The translations under genes were made by a program, and so were the position numbers. Below, piece by piece: positions 1 to 11,735 of a stretch of DNA of 64,000 nt. This stretch comes from Hymenoscyphus infarciens. Its lineage: Eukaryota > Ascomycota > Leotiomycetes > Helotiales > Helotiaceae. The first letter of the stretch is position 1, and every line of letters starts with the position of its first letter. The notes under the pieces are model-generated. The model did not search any database and was not told the origin of the DNA. It worked only from the letters and a program-made list of their open reading frames with translations. The stretch is taken from assembly GCA_001414345.1 (NCBI GenBank), contig LLCB01000129.1, forward strand, positions 62,001 to 126,000. The letters run 5' to 3'.

Positions 1-850
1 ATATATAGTTAATACTACCTTATAATACTATTAGAATATCGCCTTTTAAGTTATAAAAGAGATATATACTAAGAACCTCGTTTAACTAGCAAATACTAGA
101 ACTAGCTAATATAAAAGAATAGCTATTATAAGAAGAGGCTATAGTAGTTATAAAGATAATCTAGAAGGTCTTAGATATTAGCTAAGTAAATATATTAAAA
201 GCTTAATAAAAGAAGAAATAAAATATAAATAAATATAAATAAGACGTTAATTTTAGAGTAAGAGATATAGTCTTTATTATAATAAAGAACTAAGTAACTT
301 AATAACTAAGCTAAAAGCTAGACTACTAAATAGCTAGCTCTTTTAAGATTCTTAAAAAAGTAAGTTCTACTTTCTAATTATAACTACTAGCTTCTATTAA
401 AGTTTACCTTATCTTTACTCTTAAAAAGTTATATAAGGTTATAGATAATCCTTTACTAGGATAGGTAGTTATACTACCTCTACTAATTATTATAAATAAA
501 GAAGAGGAATAAGAGATTAAAGAAATACTAGCTAGTAAGAAGAGATAGTAGTCCCTTTATTACTAAATTAAGTAGAAAGGCTATAATAAAAACTTTAATT
601 AGTATCTAGCTTAATAACTAATATATATACTATAACTAGTAGAGAGGTTCTATTTAGAGAAGCTAAAAATAGCTAGTTCTCTAAAAGCTCTTCTATTATA
701 GAAAATAGTATATAAGGCTAAGAGAGAGGATTATAGTAAGCTAGAGCTTAATACTCCTATATTAAAAGAGAATAAAGCTACTTAGTTATAAAGAGCTCTT
801 TTAAAAGAGAGGTAGTATAATAGTCTTAGTTATATATATTACTTATATAA
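1..850 (+). mobile_element. 3' end of a RIP-degraded Ty3/gypsy (chromovirus-type) retrotransposon
   Basis: Very AT-rich and full of TAG/TAA. If these stops are read as mutated CAG/CAA, the plus strand gives the end of a gypsy polyprotein: the integrase C-terminal segment (a KLDYQ...PFKILKKV-like stretch near 300-350) followed by a chromodomain core YQxKWKGY near 555-590. Order and spacing match the integrase-chromodomain end of fungal chromoviruses. The 5' part of the element lies outside the window. It is not an obvious copy of the elements at 20.8-40 kb. No intact reading frame remains. Confidence 0.6.
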
Positions 851-1219
851 CTAGGTTAGCTTAAGGCTTTGCTAAGGCTTTGCTTAATATATATAAATAA
901 AGCTAGAATGCTTATACTCTTCGCTTTTCTCTTTAGTTTAGTTTTCTTTAATATTAGATACTATTCTATAAGCACTCTCTTTGTGTATTTATAGAGAGCT
1001 GTCACAGTTTTCACCTCTGAATATAAGGCTTCTTAGAGCGTTTTTAACTTAAAAATACGTTATATATTTGAATCTAACTTATCTTATTAAGAGCTTGTTT
1101 AGCTTATACTAGTTAAAGAGATATACTATCTATAATTAATAGCTCGTACTTAATATATATTTAGCTCTAAATATTCTATTATAAATAATATATAGAAAAG
1201 AAATAAGTATATTAAAATA
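851..1219. other. AT-rich DNA without a gene
   Basis: Probably untranslated or LTR remains of the gypsy fragment to the left. A short patch of more balanced composition near 900-1020 is all that stands out. I see no coding frame or RNA gene. Confidence 0.4.
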
Positions 1220-2352
1220 GTAATTAATACTTTCACTCTCTAATTAATTATAAATACCTCTCTTTACTCTCTAAATTAATTGAATTATAACTATATAACT
1301 CTCTAAATAATACTCTCTAAGTATAAGTATATTCTAGTTATATTTCTAGTTATATTATAAAAAACTTTTAAGTAATAGCTATACTAGGTATTATAACTAT
1401 TATAACTATTATAACTAGTACTAATTTTAATAAGAGTATACTTCTAGAATAGTTATACTAGCTATTACACTTAGTACTAGCTATGCTACTATAAATTATA
1501 TATAGCGCTGAAAATAATATAAGTCGGCTATAGTATTCGTAGTACTAAGGCTAACCTACTATCTAACTCTCTAATACTAAGAATACTAAGACTAACTCGT
1601 CTACTAAGTCTTAAGATTATACGATTATACAACTAGCCTCTTACTTCTTTATATACTATATAGTTATATAAAACCCTATAATAGAACGAAATATATACTA
1701 CTATAGAAGAGGTATATAGAAGTGCGTTTAATAGAATAATATACGTAGATACTAGGCTCTAATATAGAAGAAAAGGCTAAACTAGCCTTTTCTAACTCTA
1801 GAAGAGTAGGCTGCATATATAAGAGGTTTTAGACGATATAAAAGAGGTACGAAACCGAACAACGATATACGTCGGCTAATATAAAAGCCTAAACTCTATA
1901 AAGTACGTCTGAAAGTCTAGATAGACGTACTTCTTCTAAATTAGATAAGGTAAAACAATAACTATCAAAACCTTATATATACGGCATATACTACGTAACC
2001 TCGGCTATATAAGACAGTATGCTATTATAAACTCTATAATAGATTAAAAAAGTAAGTAATAAATTATATATTTCAGTAAAAGTTTAGTTAGTAAAGAGCC
2101 TCTTTATACGTGTTAAGTATATAGGTAGCGTAAGTAGGAACGTATATAGAAGGCTCTTTATATATAACAATTATTAAATATTATTATATTTACTTATAGA
2201 CTAACTTAAATATCTCTGTTTTCTAATAAGAAATCTCTTATATTTAGAGGGTATTATCTAAGTAGTAGTTTAGTTATAATTCAATTAAATTAGAGGAGAT
2301 TCAAGGTATTTATAATTAATTAGAGAGTAAAAGTGTTAATTAACGATATTAA
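1220..2352. repeat. Terminal-inverted-repeat element, about 1.1 kb, non-coding
   Basis: The segment near 1221-1290 and the reverse complement of about 2270-2350 match over roughly 70 bp with scattered differences; both contain CTCTCTAATTAATTATAAAT. Both ends start with a TTAATTAA-like run. No transposase frame is visible. A stretch at about 1675-1800 inside it resembles part of the gypsy LTRs seen at 20.8 kb and 36.2 kb, so an old LTR fragment may sit within the element. The exact ends and target duplication cannot be fixed by eye. Confidence 0.45.
1675..1805 (-). repeat. LTR-like fragment related to the gypsy LTRs of the central island
   Basis: The run around 1680-1790 (an ACGAAATATATA block, a TAGAAGAGGTATATAGAAG block, a GTAGATACTAGG block, then ATATAGAAGAAAA) follows the order of blocks at the left end of the LTRs beginning at 20795 and 36193. 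Homology appears to stop near 1800, so this is a fragment or a diverged subfamily. Confidence 0.45.
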
Positions 2353-3219
2353 AAAGCTTAGAGATTTTCAGATTTTCAAAAACCAGTAGTACTAGCTACT
2401 TATCTAATATAAATTCACTGAACATTATTCTCAAGGAATAATAGAAACATCGAAATTTATTATATAAAGTTTTGAGAAAATTGTTAGTATATTACATGTA
2501 AGCCTATATAGCTACTATCTAAATAACATCGATTTGATATAATTATTTGAACTATTATAAAGAATTATATTAAAATATAGATCTTATAAAAGAGTAAACA
2601 GAGGTTACCCCGCCATCAGGATGAAACAAGTTATCTCTAGAATTCGTAAATGAAGTATACTATGTCTAAGAGATGCTTAGAATTACAGACTATCAAGATT
2701 TAAGTTTTACTCTTTCGAAACGATTCAAAACATCCTTTCGATATATTTAACAATATTTGCACTTCTATCTATACTACTTCCTGTTTTCTTTGCTACATCA
2801 ATCCCAAGTTTTGCTGCAATTTGCGTAGGCAACTGGATACGGGTCAAGTGTTTAGAGAACCTCCGTCTCGCTTAGCCCCATTTTGCTGAACTGCATTCAA
2901 AAATAGCCTGCCACCAACATATTTGCCTAGATTTGATAACGTATATTTGCTTAAATGTGGATATATGTAAACAGTGAGAGTACAAATGGTATTCTAGTGC
3001 TCTGACGTCGATATATCAATACGGTAACCAAGTCATACTAAGCGAGAGTCAAAATGGTTGTCAGTCGAACTAAATCAAAAGAACCGGCGTTAGTAGGTAG
3101 GCTACAAGGTATTATTAGATTGTAACATACTACGATATCTTCACATAAACAGCATGTGTTTCGTCTCTTCGAGACTCGGGGAAAAATTTAGATGTCCATT
3201 TAGACAAGATGTACGGAAG
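2353..3219. other. Intergenic transition from AT-rich repeat to gene block
   Basis: Base composition rises steadily towards 3 kb. No coding frame, tRNA or clear repeat is seen. The right part is the 3' flank of the CHAT gene. Confidence 0.4.
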
Positions 3220-5470
3220 TTAGTCAGAGTAGAGAACTGTTTTAGTAGGTCCACTGTAATTAAAACTCTCGCCACCAATCCTAGGGAAAGACACGATTGA
3301 CTGAGATTGGATATCGGTATTGGAAAGAAAAATGATATATGGAGGGCGGTAACGAGGAACGGGTGCTGGGGGGATGAGGACCTCCTCCAGGAAATAATTC
3401 AAATCATCCATTCGATCAAGCTGCATGTCGGATGGAACGTCGGGAAATAAATTTTCTGCTTTTATGAAGATTATTACTGGGCGTGGAAGGTACTTATCCT
3501 CCAAATCCGTGAGTCTTGGAGAGAGAACAGAGTATGTCAGTGGTCGACTGGTGCCCCATATATATTCTTTCGCTCTCGAAAGCTCCCGCGGGTCTTTCGT
3601 ACAGGGGTCCATATAATTCCTGCAGTGGAATTCCAGAGGTTGTTCAGCGAAGTTGGTGACACGCCAGAGGTCAGTCATCTAATACATCGAAGTTAGTTTG
3701 CTTCCTCGGCTAATTGTACGAAGTAAGTCTTGCATAGGTGTACCAGATGACGTTGCAGAAGTGAGAAATCAATTCTCCATTCTCCTAACCCCTCTTTGAT
3801 GATTGAAAATCTCTCAGGAGAATGTTTCCGGCCACGAAACAACTGAGATAGGGAAACATGCTCTTAGGGTTCACTTACATAGCCAACATATGTCTCGTTG
3901 TCAATCTCACTAGGACCGAAAAGACGCACAATGTTGTCCCGCATAAGTTGTCGCTCGAATAGTAGATCGGGTTTAATTTGAAGAGCCAAGAATCTTGAAG
4001 AATCATGTTCAACGCTTTTCGAGCTCATATAACTTGACGCTGATGAGATGCTTCTCGTGCTGACACTCGATTGAGAACGAAATGAGACACTTAGCCATGA
4101 GCGCGATGGTTTCTCCTGGCTAGATTTCTTTCTTTTGGTATGTCTGGGGAGAGCTCCATCGAGATACGCGTATGTGACTGGTACAAACCAGTCCTGGACT
4201 TCGATGCGAGGGTAGAGCTCCACGCGGACACGACAGTTGCGAAGACCTTTTCGTGCTTGGCTTGCCGAGTCAGAAAAAGAATCCAGGTCTTTGAAGAAAC
4301 TACGGTAGAACCTTTCGCAAAGGAGTCGTACTGCCGCGCTTGATATGTTGTAGGACATGGCGAGTATCTTCAAAGAATTTTCTATTGAAAAGAGTCGACT
4401 TAGATTTCCTTCATTGCCATCAAATGGATTCGCGGATTTGCAAGCATTCAGGACAGCGTAGGGAACTCTGTGTAAGTGAAGCTCGTCGGCAATCTCCCTG
4501 GCCGATACCCCGACGAGATTGTTTTTGACGTCTTCCGAGTCTCTTTGCAAGAAGTCTTCGTGCAAGAAATGGAGGTATGAGGTTTGTGTATTCTGATCTT
4601 GACTGAAGTTATACTTAAGCAGTGATCAATTGACAACACCAATCGAGAGACAGAGACTTACCTTGTTTGACTCGTGACACGGCCATGCACATCGAAGTGG
4701 ACGATATCAAAGAACCCTTTGGGGCGTGCGTTGAGATGCGTTTGGAATGCTTTAAATGTACCAGGCCGTACCACTTCCAAGACTATACTGTGATGTGACT
4801 TGACATCTTCGAGTGTACGTTTCATACGTAGGATTACGCTCATTGTAACCCCAGGATCAATGTCATAGTATTGACCCTTGTTTCTTTCAAAGCTCCTTGC
4901 AATTACCAACAAAATTTTCACCCGGCCCTTTTCTTTCTCATAAATCGGTTCTCCAGTAATTTCGGCTGCTGGACCCCCAATGACCTTGGATTGGGATGCC
5001 ACTCGTCTGACTGTGATCGTTCGGGATTTAATTCTAGGCCACAGCTCTTCGTCCTCCAATTGCTCCCATCTTATCCGATGAATTGTATTTTCCGTCTCAT
5101 GTTGACTGCCAGACTCCCTGATCTCTATGAGAATTTTTGGACGTTTCAAGGACCCAGAAAACATGCCAATTCCCAACCGTCTGAAAAGTTCCTTCCCATA
5201 CTCGCTTATTAAGGTATCCGTGGTTTTTGCAATTGCAGCATCGTATTTCCCCTCGTTCAGCATCTCATTGAGATATATCAAGCAAGATTTGTGGTCTGAG
5301 CTCGAGCATGGATCGTAGAATGTACATTCGATCGGTCTCGGTTTATCGTCTACTGTGATCTTGACGTGGTATTCCAGTCTTCCATCTTGGAAAACCCTCA
5401 GGCAAGGTATTTGTTGGATGACGATCTTGTGGAAGTCGGGTACAGCGAATGTTTTTAAGGAGGATGGCAT
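3220..5470 (-). CDS. CHAT-domain (caspase-like) protease, fungal gasdermin-protease type
   Basis: Reads right to left in several exons. Exon 5470-4662 ends just after the CHAT histidine (FDVHGRV). A 59-nt intron (4661-4603, GTAAGT...TTCAG) leads in frame to exon 4602-3879, which carries YLHFLHEDF and the catalytic-cysteine motif LNACKSA. Two further joins (3878/3842, an implausibly short 36 nt, and 3743/3678, with ACTAAC branch point) give a C-terminal part ending at 3220. Both members of the His/Cys dyad are present, so the protease may be active. The N-terminal 130 residues (FQDGRLEYHVKITVDD... region) resemble the lead-in common to fungal CHAT proteins. The C-terminal part begins with a YVG-like motif but shows no P-loop; it contains a PRPVIIFIKAENLFPDV segment of unknown role. 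The start is uncertain: ATG 5470 is used here, but splice-like signals at 5532/5473 suggest a short upstream exon. Divergent from the gasdermin-like gene at 6381. Confidence 0.7.
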
Positions 5471-5587
5471 TGCTGCTAACAATCGTCCGGTCAATACATA
5501 TCTCCGCGTTAGTTTTGAGGAATTCAACTTACCATCTGCAGTGTTGTAGAACCCATTCGCCCCTAATCTTCCCAAGTGCTGCGTCAC

Positions 5588-6380
5588 GCAGCAGAGGTTG
5601 TGGCTGCTATGTCTTTGCTCTTAATATTATGCGAAATGCTTGGATAATGCTCAAACCTAGAGGTCACTGTCCGAAATCAGTTCGATTACGCGAGCAGGGC
5701 TCAAAGAATGACTTCAATTTTTCGAGATTTGGCGATACGAAATCTTGGGCGGAACGCTGCAAACAAATACAGACGGAGGTGTGTGAACCCGTCGAGTATT
5801 TTAAAGGTAGCGCGGGTTCCACAAAGAGACCCTAAAACATCACTTTTTGCAACTGTCTCTGCTGACAGTACAAGTAGCCATGGTATGATGCTGAAAATAT
5901 GTTTGGAGCTATTGAACAAGGCTGCTGCTCAACAGGAAAGCTGGAGCTGCAAGCCACTCAAAGGGGACAATGGGAACAATGGTGGCTGAATTGTTTTCTG
6001 GCCATTGGCTCGAGCCCCAGTCACCAGACTAGTGATTTTGTGGCATGCAGAAGCAGAATCGAATCAACGAAGCTTTTTTGACCAGGTTCACGGTGGACAA
6101 TAAAAGTGGCAGTAAGTACTTCAGGTTAGTACCTGCCGAGGAAGCCCTCGTTGTTCCAAAGTTCTAGGGTAATTCAAGTACTGGAAATTTTGAACGACGG
6201 GTTGCTTATTTATTGCCGCTTTTAAAGTTCACCGTGGAAAAGCAAAAATACTCCACTTGGAGGCGTACAAGTATCAGGTTGCTGCAACCTCACGGAGGTA
6301 CAGCTTGAGGCTGTGTAGGCGCTCACCCAATAACTGGGGGGCTTTGCTATCTCCAAGGCTCCCAGATGATGCTGTAATGC
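5588..6380. promoter_or_regulatory. Divergent intergenic region between CHAT protease and gasdermin-like gene
   Basis: About 0.8-0.9 kb separates the two divergent starts and should carry both promoters and any 5' non-coding exon of the CHAT gene. The open frames crossing it on both strands look like chance frames: no recognisable domain and no consistent splice signals. A shared promoter would fit paired expression, but no specific binding site was identified. Confidence 0.4.
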
Positions 6381-7613
6381 ATGAAATATGACACACCGCC
6401 TGAGGATAGAGCCTTCTCTAAATTGAAGCGATTGTTCCGGATTTTGAGGAGTATTTTCTTTCAGCCATCACACGGGGAGCCCAACGACGCAACGAATGAC
6501 AAAATGGCAATCAGAAACCAACCTTTGAAGATTTTGGATGACTACTACCTGTTACCGACAGGGGCAAATATCGAGAGGTTTGACAAACTATTAGGGAGAG
6601 TTGTTGAGAACCATGTCTACCCTCTTACTCGATATGAGCCGGATGACGACCTTGTTCCCCAAAAATTGGTGCCAAAACTCATGGGAAACTCGAATCCACT
6701 TGAGTCGGTAAAGGAGACTTCTCGAAAAGACCGAAAGAGCGAAGCAAGACTTAAGGCAGGTTTTTCTCATCCCTTTCCCTTCTGACGGGTCGTTTCAGGA
6801 GAACAAGAAATTCGTAATCAGTGAAGTGTAGAGTAAGTATACTCTACTCTCTCATTGTTCGACGAAGACTTATGTACCCGATTTCCTGTAACCCTCCGCA
6901 CTTTGAACACTCGCTATGAATAGCAATACTGACCTGGAGATACTCTACAGTTAACGGACCTCGTGGGAGCGCATGCGAGCGCGGAAGAGGGGCAATCTGC
7001 GACCGTTTCGGTGTACTTGCTAAAAACATACGATATGACGCAAATAAGGCTCAATTTCGCGACACTTAAAGAAAATCCTCAGTATCTCGCTGGCATCAAG
7101 AAGCTTTTTGATGAAATCGAGCACGAAGGGACCGGAAATAAACGTCTTCCCATGATAACGAAGGTCCTGGTCTGTGAGGACGTAGAGGTCACAACAACAC
7201 AAGAATCGAACAAGGCGGGTGGATTTGAGGCCACCGTCCCAGGAACAGCAATTGCCAGCAATGGCGCTATACCAAAAGGACCACTGGATGGGGAGGTTGC
7301 TTTTGAGCACGGAAAAACAACAGCAGCCGAGAAGAGCAAAAAGATTACGGGGGGCATCATAGTTGGGCTCGCATATACGTGGATAGAGCAACAGCCAGCG
7401 CAACAACCGCGGAAGACGAAACCCAAACTGATGGATAGGATCAAGTCGTGGTTTCACAAGGAAGAAGGACATAAATATGACATAGTTGTTCGTAACAATG
7501 ATATTGGTGGGCCCTATATGGAGGTGCCTGGCAGAGAAGAGGAAGGAACACAAACAGAAGGGAAGGTTATTGAGGAAAGCAGCAGCGATGCCCAGACGGT
7601 CGAAGTGAATTGA
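6381..7613 (+). CDS. Candidate fungal gasdermin-like pore-forming protein (RCD-1/HET-Q1 type)
   Basis: Exon 6381-6707 (or from the internal ATG at 6504) and exon 6951-7613, preceded by CTACAG, keep frame. An optional 15-nt exon at 6799-6813 can lie between them; the middle splicing is unresolved. The product is about 330 residues, or 290 from ATG 6504, against roughly 260-280 for known fungal gasdermins. The N-terminal part has YYLLPTG followed by LLGRVVENHVYPLTRYEP. The second exon has VYLLKTYDM, an NPQYLAGIKKLF helix, MITKVLVCEDVEVTT, a G/A/P-rich stretch and GGIIVGLAYTWI, then a basic RIKSWF segment and an acidic tail. Order and pattern match what I recall of the RCD-1/HET-Q1 family: a GRVV segment, a Y-x-L helix region and a beta-strand pair before a flexible cleavable region. 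Fungal gasdermin genes are often next to a protease gene, here CHAT on the other strand. Called by resemblance and context; a profile search is needed. Confidence 0.5.
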
Positions 7614-8174
7614 CGATACAATGAAGGAGCCTCTTTCTTAGCTATCTTACATTAATATATATTCCATTCTTGTATAACGAGTGACAAAATCGACGGCCAA
7701 GAAATAGGTAGTCTTCTTTGCCCCCCCCGCACTTGCTCAGTACTGGTACTGTCATCACTCCAACTTTCTAGCATCATTTTCAAGTAATTATTCGAAAGGT
7801 ATCGAACAACCTGAACCATTATTCCAAATCTTTTGAATAACGGTCGTGATTGTGCTAAACCATTTGGGTGAGAGGAGCTCTGCGGATTTTTAATTCAGCT
7901 TGTGGCGGCTGCTGACAGGCGACGCATGTGCTGCATTTTTAGCGAGCCGGCTTGATTCACAGCCCCAGGTTTGCCCTCTTTAGGCCTCACCACGATTTGT
8001 CGCATCGTCACCACAACGACGACAACCACGAAATCACGAAATTTTCATTGTCCAGCAAGTTCAACAACGATTTTTAAACTTTTTGCGTTACTGCTACGCT
8101 GTAATGTGAAACATTACGTTTAAGAACGAACTTGCTCGTACCGTGGATGCCTTGATAGCTCTCCCCAGAGCACG
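7614..8174. other. Intergenic region, terminator of gasdermin-like gene and promoter of kinase gene
   Basis: No coding frame. The left half should hold the 3' UTR (AT-rich near 7640-7680) and a run of nine C at about 7722-7730. The right half precedes the kinase start and has CACCACAACGACGACAACCA-like repeats near 8010-8030 typical of fungal 5' UTRs. Confidence 0.4.
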
Positions 8175-11100
8175 ATGACGATTCATCACGAAGACCTCGA
8201 CCTCGGCGCCTTAATTCGGAATTTCAAAGAAAAGATACAGGAAACGACATGCTACTCCCTCGCAAATCCTAATATTGATGAGAGGCGTCCATTTGTCCCC
8301 ATGAAGCGTGTGGAGGCATACTTCTCTGAGAATCAAAATGAGCGGCTGAACAACATCTTGAACGCACTGTACCACCCCGAAATACCTCCGACATACCCTG
8401 AAGCCATCCTAAGGAGATATAACTCAGTGTTTTGTATCCTTCTGGAGATTGGTAAGGGAGATATCATTCATCTCTTTACAGAACACGACGCCCTGCGGGA
8501 TAATCACCTGCCCTTCGATGAATCAAATGCCCCTCTACAGTTTCCGGAGCGTGCGGGAAAACCGAGTTTTTATCAGGAATTTTGTCAACATCAATGGAAA
8601 TACTCCATTCCTTCCTTTAGAAGACCCATGGATCAGTCCTTTCCACCCCAACAAATCTTGCCAATCATCGCCCGGGATCAGCTGTCCGAGGGCAAATCCG
8701 GTTATAGCCTCTCGAGGATAATCATTCACGAAGATTATAATTTTTTGCACACAGAAAAGAGCGAACTGGTAGGTCTTTGTCTTCAAACCAAACAATCTTT
8801 GCTTATGCCAGCAGCAAAATACATTCACCATGAAATCGTATGCTTCCAGCTCGGCCCACGAGATAGACCTTTATGATATTGAGGTAAGAGTATTCAGGTA
8901 TTTCAGACACACCCAAGGTATATTAGGATACTGCGGAACATATAATCAAGATGATACCTTCAATATCATACTAGAGTACGCAGACCAAGGGGACCTGGAC
9001 GAGTACTTCAAGAATGTACCCCAACCCACCACTGGAGGGGAGATCATCAAGTTTTGGCAACGCGTTTTTATCATCATCAAGGCGTTGGCTGCAATACACA
9101 AATTACAACCCAGTGAATTTCCAAATATCGGGTAAGGCTATGTATTTTCTCGTCCCACCGAAAATGAAGCTAACAAACTTAGATGCCATCTTGATATAAA
9201 ACCGTCAAACATTCTCGTCGCTAGTCATGATGCGCCAACTCCTTATGAATGGAAGCTTCAACTTGCAGACTTAGGGTTAAAACAAATCGGCGGTAAAGTC
9301 TCCAATAATGAAATTTCTAATGGGCGTCAGTCTTACGGCATGTTACCTCCCTCGAAAGTGTGACACATACTAACAACCCCAAGTTTCCCCTGAAATTGCG
9401 GCCAATATCCAGATGCCGAGTCAACATAACGATATTTGGTCGTTAGGGTGCATCTTCAGTGAAGCTGCAACATGGATCGCAAGTGGATACAATGGATTGT
9501 TGGCGTATCGTCTCCAGCGTACGATTGAAAATGACGAGGACCATAATCCCGTCCCAAGGACCGGCTTCCACGACGGACGGAAAGTGCTGGATGTTGTCCA
9601 GGAACATCACAGAAACTTATCGAATATTTTACTCTCTGATGATTTCATTACCCAATCGGTCATAGATCTCATGGTTGAAGAAATGCTGGAAGTGCCGGAG
9701 GGACGTCCAACTGCAGACCAGCTCCTGGTCAAATCGGAACGAATTCTCTCCAAGGCTAGATATCAGTACGCGGCGTTGGGGAATGTCCCCTCCCAACAAA
9801 ACAAGAGTACCATCCCCTATACAAGACCTGTTTTGCCACGAAGTCCATTGTCAAATTACGAGATATCCAGGCCCATGGATGGTCAGACCCCCTCGAATCA
9901 AATTATTATAGCTCATCACTCGAAGTCGAGTACACGGAGAGTATCTCAAAACTTGAAGGGAGATCAAACCGGCGAGCTTGCAGATATTTCTGAACAACAA
10001 CACTTCCCTTCGATCGTTCAACCGTCTAGCAATGGTTTAGCGGACTCGGTAAACACTGATGCTGGCACAACTCGCGTAATGGCCCCATCCTCGCTGCCGC
10101 TTACACCAAGGCTTTTGATACCGGACTTTGATGACTTCTCTTCCAGTGCTGGTAAGGAATTCTCTTTTCACGTCACCAAGCTAAATTCCATTACGATAAA
10201 CCCTCTTGTCGCGCTAAATAGCCATCCATGTCTTAACTGCAAAAAACGATCCAAGAGTTCTAGAAGTTATTATTCTAGGACAACTAATAAAATGACGAGA
10301 GCTGTTTAGTGCTCCACTTGTTGTCTAGTTTGCGCTTTGGTGGAGATGTGAAATTTCACTGATTATGAGATAGAACAAGAACACGATAGTATTTTTCGAC
10401 GACGCACAGACAGCCCTAGGAGGTCTAGATCTGATGGTCGCCAGGTTTCCGAGGCTCCACTATCTGTAGCAGATGTCCAGCAGTGGAAAAAGGAAAGAAA
10501 AAGCAAATATGGAGCAACTCCCTTATTCGATTCTCAGTCACTTAAACAACTAAGCTCAAGAGATCATGTAAGTAAAATCAATTCATCGAAATCCAGATGA
10601 TCGGTCCTTGCACCCAGGTCCACTACAGCATAATTTACAAGACAATTGAAACAATTGAAGTTATTACCCGAGATGGGTTAGGAGAATCGAAGATTTGATA
10701 TCCCAGTTCTCCTAACCCTTCTCGGTTAATAGCTATAACCTCCATATTATATTTTGTACAGGGGCATAGCAGGGTGACGGGATGCAATGACCAAACTTCT
10801 TGCCACTGCTATACTAACACATTAGAAGATTTTCGTTATTGATGATTCGGCTTCTATGTCGCTACACTGGAACAAATTGCGAGATACCGTTGAGGCCTTG
10901 GCCTATGTCCTCAAACGCGCGGATTCTGACGGTATCGATGTGGCTCTCACTACTTCCAAGGATGAAATCAAAGCCGTACGGTCAACCACGAAGCTTATAA
11001 GATTTCTCGAGCAGCAAAATCCGAAGCAACACCCATGGAATGCGAAAACGGATATCAATTCAAGCCTTGGTCCCATCTTGATGAGGCACAGGGATACTGT

Positions 11101-11680
11101 TCGCGAAGGGACCAGATCTCGATCAGGGAAGCGTCCCCGACCCTTCACCTTATATGTTTTTACCGATGGCATTTGGAAAGGAGATGAAAGTAGAGATACT
11201 CACTTGGGAATACTTGAAAAGGATCTCAACTGCCTCGAGTTTGATGATTCAAGTTGCGGGGTGCAGTTTATTACCTTTGGCGACGACCCGGTAGGGTCAA
11301 AGCGCTTGGATCGGCTGGACAACGAGCTTCATGGGTGAGTTCACTACCAATGAGTTCTACTCTTGAGAAGTATACTGAATAGCTCACAGAGACAACTTTG
11401 ATGTCACCCCATGTACAGGAAATATCCGAAAGATGTTATTTGGGGTAGGAAGCAACCAAAGGAGCGAGCAGAAAAGCCGTTCGAAGAAGCGCCTCCCAGC
11501 AGTCAAGAGTGGCATCAGGCGGTTTTCAACTACCTTGTCACTCAAGTCAGGACCAGCGGAGTCACGGGGCGAGATAGCTTATGTCACCAATCCCGTCGCC
11601 GCTATCCAGCCTAAACCCAGACATCAAAGCTCCTCCTACGGTCTACTTGAGTGGACCACTCCTCCATCTCCAGCTGTAGA
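8175..11680 (+). CDS. Protein kinase plus von Willebrand A modules (N-terminal part of a probable NLR fusion)
   Basis: Exons by splice signals and frame: 8175-8768, 8815-9131, 9183 to about 9337, 9384-10151, 10374-10567, 10826-11334, 11390-11680. Kinase hallmarks: a glycine-loop-like SEGKSGYSL, Lys in FTMKSYA, catalytic loop HLDIKPSNIL (HRD changed to HLD), DLG in place of DFG, then SPEIA and DIWSLGCIF. Lys, catalytic Asp and Asn are retained, so it may be active. A low-complexity linker is followed by LSVADVQQW and a vWA domain with all MIDAS elements: DDSAS, a TD in NAKTDINSS, and VFTDG. Kinase-vWA proteins of this layout are common around fungal NLR genes. One join (9337/9384) needs a GC donor or another solution. 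The last exon has no real stop: TAA at 11682 lies inside a GTAAAT donor, and the frame continues into the hydrolase module at 11736, so this is probably not a separate gene. Confidence 0.75.
10663..10730. repeat. Long hairpin inside an intron
   Basis: Positions 10663-10686 and 10707-10730 are 24-bp inverted repeats with two mismatches (arms contain GGGTTAGGAGAA and TTCTCCTAACCC), separated by 20 bp. They sit in the 258-nt intron 10568-10825, unusually long for this gene, just before the vWA exon. A related TTCTCCTAACCC run occurs once more near 3779. It may be a small inserted element or an RNA structure. Confidence 0.6.
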
Positions 11681-11735
11681 GTAAATAGGCTTCCCCCGCT
11701 TCTATACTCTTACGATGCTAATTTTTATTTTCTAG

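Noticed and set aside
5588..6081. Overlapping open frames on both strands between the CHAT and gasdermin-like genes
   Set aside because: No domains, mutually exclusive, and no consistent splice signals. Treated as promoter/5' UTR region.
7020..7553. Minus-strand frame of 177 codons opposite the gasdermin-like exon
   Set aside because: Antisense shadow of a better supported plus-strand exon, Cys/Phe-rich and without motifs.
11681..11684. TAA as the natural stop of the kinase-vWA gene
   Set aside because: It forms part of a GTAAAT donor. The following exon continues in frame into a domain whose N-terminal lead-in is already present before the TAA. Kept as an alternative only.
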